A stretch of DNA of 64,000 nt. Source: Balanoglossus misakiensis (Eukaryota; Hemichordata). This document shows, piece by piece, positions 53,701 through 62,700 of this stretch. The position numbers and the translations under genes are program-made. Numbering within the stretch: position 1 is the first letter of the stretch; every line of letters begins with the position of its first letter. The DNA lies in the NCBI GenBank assembly GCA_040954595.2, contig CM082584.2, positions 7,688,001 to 7,752,000 on the forward strand, written 5' to 3'. The notes beneath the pieces are model-generated. The model was not told the origin of the DNA, ran no database searches, and saw nothing but the letters and a program-made list of their open reading frames with translations.

Positions 53701-56700
53701 CTTTAAACCCTGTAATAGATACAATCAAACAGTCTACTTGACAGAAATTCTCAGTTTGTGTTTGTAAACAGATATCAACACGTAAAAAATATATTGTATA
53801 CCTATCTACATGCAACCAGCATACACACACATACATACACATACATAGCATGTATAATGTACAAATGTACATACAGTCAAACCTGTGTTAGTGACCACCT
53901 CTATATAGTGACCACCTCTATATAGTGGCCACTTAGTTACAGTCCCTGTACAATTTACATGTGTATAAATTAACCTGTCTATAAAGACCACCTGTCTATA
54001 AAGGCCAGTTTGGTAAAGTCCCTTGACTGGTCACTATAGACAGGTTTGACTGTACATACATACATACATACATACATACATACATACATACATACATACA
54101 TACATACATACATACATACATACATACATACATACATACATACATACATACATCACACCTAGATGCATACATGTACATTTATAATATACATGTAAATACT
54201 TAATGCAAAGAACCATGCAATCATAGATATTTCACACTGTAATGGAAATCATGCATGGAAACCATTACTTCAACACACACACACCCCCCCCCCCCCCCCC
54301 CCATCCCCTACAAAATAAACCTCTTCAGTTTAACGGCATTCAACAATAACTCCCCACTGTCCTAGGCGCTTGCCACACTTTCCGTCAAACTTACCATGTG
54401 CACATAGGTATCCAGCAACCAGAAGTACTGGGCGCATGTCTTGCAGTTGTCCGGCACGTCCTTCTCCAGCATGGCCACCAGAAATTCCACCAATTCATCG
54501 AAGGACTTCACCTGAGAGTTGCCACCGTGGCCGTGGAACGATCGCAGGGTGCTTTCCAGTATCCGGCTGAAGGCGTCCCTGACTTCTTTGGTCGGACATT
54601 CTAAGAGGAATGGTCTGTCAAGGAAAAACACAGTTATTCTACATTATTCCAGTGTTAACAATTATCACTGTATACACACTGACAGTTGTAACCTCCTTGT
54701 ATACAAATGTGTGTACTTTTATTAGAGTGCGAATACAGATTGACATGTTCGTGTATGTGTGCACCTACACACTGAGTGACTGTCTGTCATCTTTTCTGCC
54801 TGGATATCTAATCACCAACATTCACCAGATAACTTACTTGATATATGAACTGCCCTGCTTGCTTGCAAAGTGGTCGACCAACCAGAAACAGGCTTTCTTA
54901 CTCTGCATGATGATGGTTTCTATAGTACTGCACCATTCGCTGATTTCCAACCTGATGACACAAGAGTAATTGTGACTAGACATAATAAGGATGTAGTGAA
55001 GTATGTTTTATTCATCCACATACAAGTATATGGGCAAATAAGAAGCATTTCTAATGAAGGGGAAAAAATACTCAATAGTTACCTGAGTTTCTTCTTAGTC
55101 CTGAAGTATGTGTTAAACAAAAACTGTACAGATATTTTGAGACTAGTGACCGCCATCTCATCAAACTTCGGCAGGTGTTTATTCCTCTGAAAAAAATACG
55201 CACACATTGAGTTATTCATTTTGGGGAGATTTTTACTCTCATATCCTACAAACGAGATGGAAGTTGTGTGTGGTCGAATGTTGATTCACCATATATCCAC
55301 ATGTAGAATAACATAAACAGTGCCTTGTATCAAACATAATTAAAAGAAAAAGGGCAGCGAGAGAGAGACTTACCGAATTACAAAAGACCAGCTGCCTGAC
55401 AAACTTGAAATATTCCACGTTGTGCACGCCTTTGTTTTTGATGAACCGGAGATTCTCATCCCGGATTTCCTGCTGGATGCTGGCCGGCATCTGATCCAGG
55501 AATATGCCCCTCTTTTCTCCCTTCCTGACCAGGGCTGTCAGCATGGAAAGGCCGTCGGAATCGTGGCGGGGCGACGACTCCGGTGAACTCAGCTCGGATA
55601 CACTGGAATGGAGAGGAAAGTGTCAATTTCAGACTCAGGGAAGTTATGTGAAATTTATTTGTCTTTTGTGTGTGCCTGCTTTGGGGATTTTTGCAACACA
55701 CATTATGACTAAAATCTGAGAGAACATCACTCACACTTGCAACAAATATTCAGAAATTAGATTTCTTTCAATCCAACAAAAACACCAGATATTTCTTGGC
55801 AGTGAGAAAAAAATAATAAAACAAGTAGATGTGATTGCCCACTATTACATTGCTGGGCACAGGAGCAAACGTAAAGTTAAAATGTATTTCATAACCGCAA
55901 TGTGAACATAACCTATCTAGTACAAATGACACTATAGGGTATTAGTATTCTCTATGGAGAACACTGACCCACATTACATTACATCAAAACTCTTCTTTCC
56001 TCTCAATTTCCCCCCCCCCCCACAACTTTGGTCAGAAACATGACCTGTAATGTCACTCACACTTGTATGTCGCCCTCGCTGTCGTGTTTGAGCAAGGCTG
56101 CCCTGGTGGCTCTAGGGGGCGGTTTCCTTAGCGACAGCTCCGGCGTCCTGGTGCCTTCCGTCTTCTCATAGAAGAGCATGTAGCCGTTCCAGTAGCGTTG
56201 CCTGGTCTCCGGGTACGATGTTGCTGCGAACAGACGACGAAATAATCGTATAATAATAATAATAGTGAGTTGTTATAAGTTACATAGTGCACATACTGTA
56301 AAACACTTTATTTTCGCGAGTCGAAATTTTCGCGATATCGAGAGAGGCCACTGTTTCGCGAGTATTAATTTTCGCGTTCTCTTATTTCATTCAGTGCATT
56401 CGTTATCTTAAAAAAAATTACGCGACTTTTTATTTTCACGCTATTTTGGCTCTCGCGTATTTCACGAAAATTTATTGCTCGCGGAAATAAAGTGTTTTAC
56501 AGTATCCACAAATTGCACTCAAAGCCCTTTACAATTATAAACAGCAGTGTTTCATCTAAAACGGGGGATGAAGAGATTCCCCCCCCCCCCCACTGTTGAC
56601 ACCCCCTAGCAATTTGTCGGTCACTTACACTGGTCGTACACCTTGGCCCTGTACGTGCCGCCAAAGCACTCAGCTTCCACCGAGCCGTCATTCATGTCGA

Positions 56701-59700
56701 ATTCTTCCACGATGGTGTCGTTGAACTTGAACCATTTGCCCTTGGTCGGGTTCATTATCGACGTGCCCCTGGAAACGAAAAGGTTGTACAATAGTCAATA
56801 ACAACACAGTAGGTGCTGACCTGGTACTTGTTCACTTGATTTCCTGGTTTCACCCATTCAGTGAGCAATTTAGATTGAACTCTTACAGTCATCAGAAAGT
56901 AAATGGTGTTTCTATGTCCAAGTGTATACTGGGATAAGCACCAGTACACTCACCTCCTGTCTTTGATAAATGAATAGTAATGCCCAGCGTTGGCCTGTCC
57001 ACTATGCACCACGACGCCCACCAGCTGGTAGAGATCGTCGTAACTCGAACTGCGGAAACTTTTGTTGCACTTTTCTTCCATCTCGTTGTTGTTGTCCGAA
57101 TTCTCCGCGTCCCTCCGTGCCACGCCCTCCACTGTGTACGGTTCCATGTCTAATAACCATGGAAACTGTCAGAGAGAAATGATGTGAAAGTGTGATTAGG
57201 GATGTGTCTGTCACTGTGCAGAATACCGAGAAATGATGATGATGGTGGTTGTTGGTGGTAGTGTTAGCAGTAGTAGTGGTGATGATAGTGACGCTACTCA
57301 TGTAAAATCACCATACTGATTTAAATGCAAAGGTTCAGTGAATTCTCCAGTCTTGTGGGGCTTACCTGAAAGTAATCATCGAATTTCAGCGCCCTGTTGG
57401 CCTCCCAGTCGTAGCCAAATCTCTTGAGTTGAATCACTAGTACTGGTGGTAATGTTTTGATGCACAGTCGTTTGATGGTGTTACGCTGTCAGGAAAGATT
57501 ACAAAAAAAAAGTAATTTCACACATTATAAGGCTGCACACACCAACAAATCAATGCATTGACTTTCTCTCATTCTTTGCTCACACATATTCTTTCAAACC
57601 AAAGAAAATGGCGGGCTCAGGGTAGGTTACCTAAAACCCTCTTGGATACCAAATTCAAAATGGCTGCCGTCATTCCCAGTGTTTACAACTGACTGGGAAA
57701 ATTTGAATTTTAACGTTGTCTTGAAAACAAATCGTGATCTTCTTGATTTCTCTTCTTTGATAATGATTTCTACCAGGCTTGAATACACACGTCAAACAAT
57801 GAAAAGATCTTAAGAATTCAATGCATAGGGCAATCAATTTTCTCTGCGAATTTTAACCATGCAGAATAATGCAGTGCAACAAACTGCCTACCTTCTCTCC
57901 ACACTTCTCACAGAAGTACGCGTTATCTCCTTCAAGTATTTCTCCTCTGACAAACTGCTCCAGGGAACTCTCAAGGTTATGACTCTTGACTGTCAAGTTC
58001 AGGGCAAAGAATGCCTCTTCTCTCTCGTACCTAACAAACAAACATTGAGACTGTGTTATATGTGAAACAAAGAATGAAATAAATATTTTCTTATTATTTA
58101 TCTTAAAACTTCCATCCACTTGGTGACCAAATAGTCAAAAATTTGCACTTTGATACATTTTTCAACGCTATGAGAAGTTTAGAATATAACAAACGTTAGG
58201 ATGACATTTACCTGTGAGGGCAGTCTTTACAAATCTTTTGGTCAGAAAATATTCCTTGAAACTTGGGTTTAAAAAGTTCTTTATGGTTTTGTTTCTGAAA
58301 TAAGAAAAGAAAAGTGTCAATACACAAATATCTTAGCTGTCACATTCTACAATTGGAGGCTGGTTGATACATGTTCTGATTTTTCTGCCAGAACGAATTT
58401 GCCTTGGCACAAACTGGGAAATTTCTCCACTGTCATGAAGTTGGTCTCGGTGTTATCACAGTGCCCCTACCTTTAAGTACTCATCCAGTTGATCCGTCAA
58501 ATCAGTGAAGAACTCAAACGCGTCCTGTTGCTCCCGGACGTTCACGGGCTGACCCCACAGCTTGAAGCACTGCCAAAATTTTTCCGGGACGTGGTACTGC
58601 AGCTTGCTCTCTCGTAAATGAGCGAACACCCTCTGCATTTGATAGAACACGCTCTCTTCCGGGTTATCAGGGACGGCACAGCTCAACAACTCCTGTGATT
58701 TGTGGTTAAAAAATAATAATATGTGTATTTATTTATTTATTCATTCATTCCAGAAACATGATGATTCCTTTCATCTATCAATGAAATTATATCAATCAGA
58801 CATCACGACCAATCACGCTAATGCACACTAATCATGTGGTTGGATCTCGACCAATCAGTGATGTACAAATAGATCATACAACTATTCTTTTTCTCAACCA
58901 TGTGTAACACAAACCTGTATTACCAAACTTGCCGAAAACAACATTCAAGGCATCAAGAACAGTCTGTGTAGGCTCACAACCGAGCCAAGACTCCAGATTC
59001 AAGTCTGGAGACTCACAGAATAAAAAACAACCTCACCTCTGCAAGTCCCGGCGTCATAAATAACTGCTGTATGACAGAATTCATGTAACACGTGGCACCT
59101 GCGTTCCGGAGACCCACAAACTGATGGAAAGGTCTTCCCGCCACCGGTGGCAAATGCTGTCAAACGAAAAATAGTGTTCCATTTTGCATTAAATCGGCCA
59201 TCTTGAAATTCTGTTGACCACATGAGATTTTTATCACTCACTTAGGTAGCAAAAACCTATTGAAGGCAGTGTGAATTGCAAAAAGCTCATAACTGTAACA
59301 CATTTAACCTACCTCCCATTCTTTAGCAGAGGAAGGATCGGACTGATGGTGCATAGTTAGAAGCTGATTAGAAATATCTTGTAAGTTTTCTAGACACCCA
59401 TCTGCTAGCGAAACTAAAATTTCAAATGCTGCAATCCGTGACTCTACTGTGGAACATCTGAAAGAGAAATAAAATTGTTTTTAAATTTGTGAAAACTTTG
59501 TAATTCAATATTTTAGATGTCAAAATGTTACTAGAGTGGTGATGAGACGTGTTTTCTTTTTTTCATTTCTACTATAGCGGACTGAACTCACTTTGGTACA
59601 AAATCCAGCGTTGAAGTTGATTTTTCATTCCCCGAGCCAACAAGGATAAGTTTGGAAGCTGGAAACAGGAACTCATTCAAAATATTGCTCAGAAGTGGTT

Positions 59701-62700
59701 TACCTAAAAAAAAAGATAAATGATAGTTTATCACTTTTGGAAAAAAAAAAGCGACCGTTAACGGCATGGAAGAGTCCACTAATGTGAGGGGGGGTAGACA
59801 TTGAAATAAGACGTCTCAGAACTTACTGAATTTCTTCTTCTCGATTCCTTCACATGTAAATAACGTATTAAGTAACCTCAGATGGCCCGTGAGGATGATC
59901 TCGTCCGTCTCGATATTCTCGTAATGTTCCGACGGATCAAAGTTGTCCAGCCAAGCAGTTTCGTCCTCCAGCATCGACGTACAGTTGATCTGCAACGACT
60001 TCTGGTCAGCATCTGATGATGAATCACAGCATGAGTAAGTTTGCATACATACTCATATACATATAATGCAATCGTACACTTCATTTGTATGCGCAGCGAT
60101 GCAGAGCAGAATGAAAGACACAGTGTTGATTCACCAAACCAGAAAACTGACTCTTTTGATGTCCTGTACTAGGGTGCACTCACTGGCAAAGCCTTCAATA
60201 TGTTGTAGTTGGCCAGTAAGGTAGATAGATAGATTCTTTGTGGGGGTTTCAACTTGGCAGAACTGTACCCTTGTGTATGTACACACCCATATATAAGATC
60301 AGGAAGAGTAAAACAGACTGATTATCTGGGCTGAGGGCTGTTAAAAGCAACCACTCTATGATTTCAACTGGCTATCTCCGACATTCTCACCAGAATTAAT
60401 CTTTTGAGACCAAGAGAGGAGTAGACAGCTATTGTCCACAATACTTACTTGAAAGACTGTGAAGGAGTCGACATCTCAAATCAAAGTACTGGGCACACTG
60501 ACGTAGAAGTCTAAACAAGAACGGCAAAAGAATTGGCATCAACTTTGAATCAATTTGTCCTTCAATATTTGGATGTTGGATTCAAGGAATGGATCGTGTG
60601 ATGTGGACATTTTGTCAGCAAGTTTACCATGTGACATATTTTGTGGGTCACATCTTTGTCTGGTGTCACTCTATCATACAATGCAGAGCTTCAAAATCCT
60701 GCACAACTGATTTTAAAAAACGCTATCGTTACACTTACAATCTGATCATTGTGTGCACCATTCATATGCAATAACTATGATATCCGCCGTTTTTTAAACC
60801 CTTTCACTGTAATGGTTTGATCCAACCCATTGTTTTCTATGGTAAAGTTGGACCTATCTACAGGGAAATGGGGCTGAAATGGTACCTACCTCTGGCTAGC
60901 ACCTCTGACGTTAGAAGTAGCCGTCCAAAGGGGCACGGGGGCTTTAAGCAAAACCAGCAGCAGGAAGAACCTGGGGTTCTGTATCTCGGTGGCCGATTTC
61001 TTGACCTCTGTGTGGCTGAGGGTGTCGAACTGTTCCAGGGCGGCGTTTCTCACGTCGCTGTGCGGCGACCCCAGCAAGATGTCGATGATGAAGTCGCCCA
61101 CGGCTGGTAGTGTATAGAAGGAGCCTGTGAAAACACATGGTGTGGTTACAAAGCTGGCAGGGGCAAGTCTACCAAATTTGACATAAAAACTTAGGTACCA
61201 TGATCATCTCTAGAACCTTGGGACAACATCATGGAGAGTGCGCCCTTCCATGGGCAAAACCTTTCTGTCTACCAATAACTGAATTTGCTGGTGTTTTAAT
61301 ACGCCAAAATGACTAAGTACAGGTGAATATTAAAGGCACATTAGCTCAAATTCCTTTAAATTTTGTAGATCTAAAAATAGCTTTTAATTTTCTCAGAAGA
61401 GTATTCAGTCCTTTGCACTTCAACCGATGACATCACATTGTGTCTGTGAAGATTCATGTTCATCTGGGAAAGATTTTTCTCTCTCACAAATTTTGACCGC
61501 TACAGCCGTTACCTAAAAGATCCGTTCTGAGCTGCAGACACCTGACCAGGAGTTCCAGAGCTTCTCTCGCTATCCGCGAGTCCTTGTTGGAGACCGACTG
61601 TTGTATTGCACAAACGCCGGGAAACAGAGACTGGATCTCGCTCTGGTCGCTCGACGCACTTCCTGTACTCCCTGCAAAATCAACGAACATTAACCCTTTC
61701 ACATCAATGGTTCACTCCAAACCCATTGTTTTCCATAGTAAGGTTGGATCTCTAAAGAGGGAACTGGGGGTGAAAGGTTTGAAGGCATACAATCACCTCA
61801 CATACACTCGTATACAGGCTTGTTACGTCTTCGAATAACCATTTTTCAAGGGTGCACTTTTTTCGTGTGGACACCCACTGAAAATCTGTGACTGGCCAGA
61901 TCTGAAGTTTCCAAGGTACACTGGTGGCTGTATACCTTTCATGGGAAAATCTACTCATCAAAGTCACAGCAGTGTTCTCCCGACAAATATTTCACAGCAA
62001 AGATGACTTTTTCTAAGTTCTGTGACAGTAAAGGCTAGCAGTCCACTCTCATTTTATAGAATGAATAAGCAGAATATGATAAATTACTTCAGAGATATAA
62101 CTTAAACACTCGTCAAAAGACTCTGATATTTTTCCCCTTTAAACCTTTCACGACTATAGTTTAGTCTTTAAATATATAACTCAATGGTTTCCAGGGTAAA
62201 GTTGGACTTGTACATTAGGGAAACGGGGGGTGCACGGGTCTCAAAAACAGATGAAGCCCACCAACCGGTACTACTCTGACGACTTCTCCTGTCCATCCCC
62301 ACCGTAAATGAAACAGCGGAATACAGTGGGCCGTCTTTGAGGAGACCCATAGGTTGAGAGGAGCTGGCCAGGTGTATCCTCCCCGCCGCGGCCGCCCATG
62401 TCAGTCTCATGAAGGACGTGATGGTGGCAGTGAAGTCCGGCACAGGCATGGTCTGAGGGTTTGGAGAAATATCACACACAAAAAACTGGCTGGTCACTTA
62501 TGAGGGTTCGTTTCATGCAACAGCAGTTAAGAGCATGGGAGAAGAAAGGTGTAAACTGAACCCTTTTTTGTATTCAACATAGACCAAACTTTGACATGTT
62601 CAGTTTGGCTGCATTGATAATCTTCATGAAGTTCACATCATATTTCACAGGACAGCAAAAATGTTTCAGATCAGGATACATTACTATAACACAAGGAAAT

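Noticed and set aside
53588-53872. 94-codon minus ORF containing [10 protein letters not shown]
   Set aside because: The true USP24 frame here is shifted, giving [18 protein letters not shown]. The long ORF extends into the intron and a MITE.
55239-55544. Conserved-looking peptide shared by minus-strand ORFs at 4224-4436 and 55239-55544
   Set aside because: The similarity is the dispersed R1 DNA repeat read in the same frame, not a shared protein. The third copy lacks the frame.
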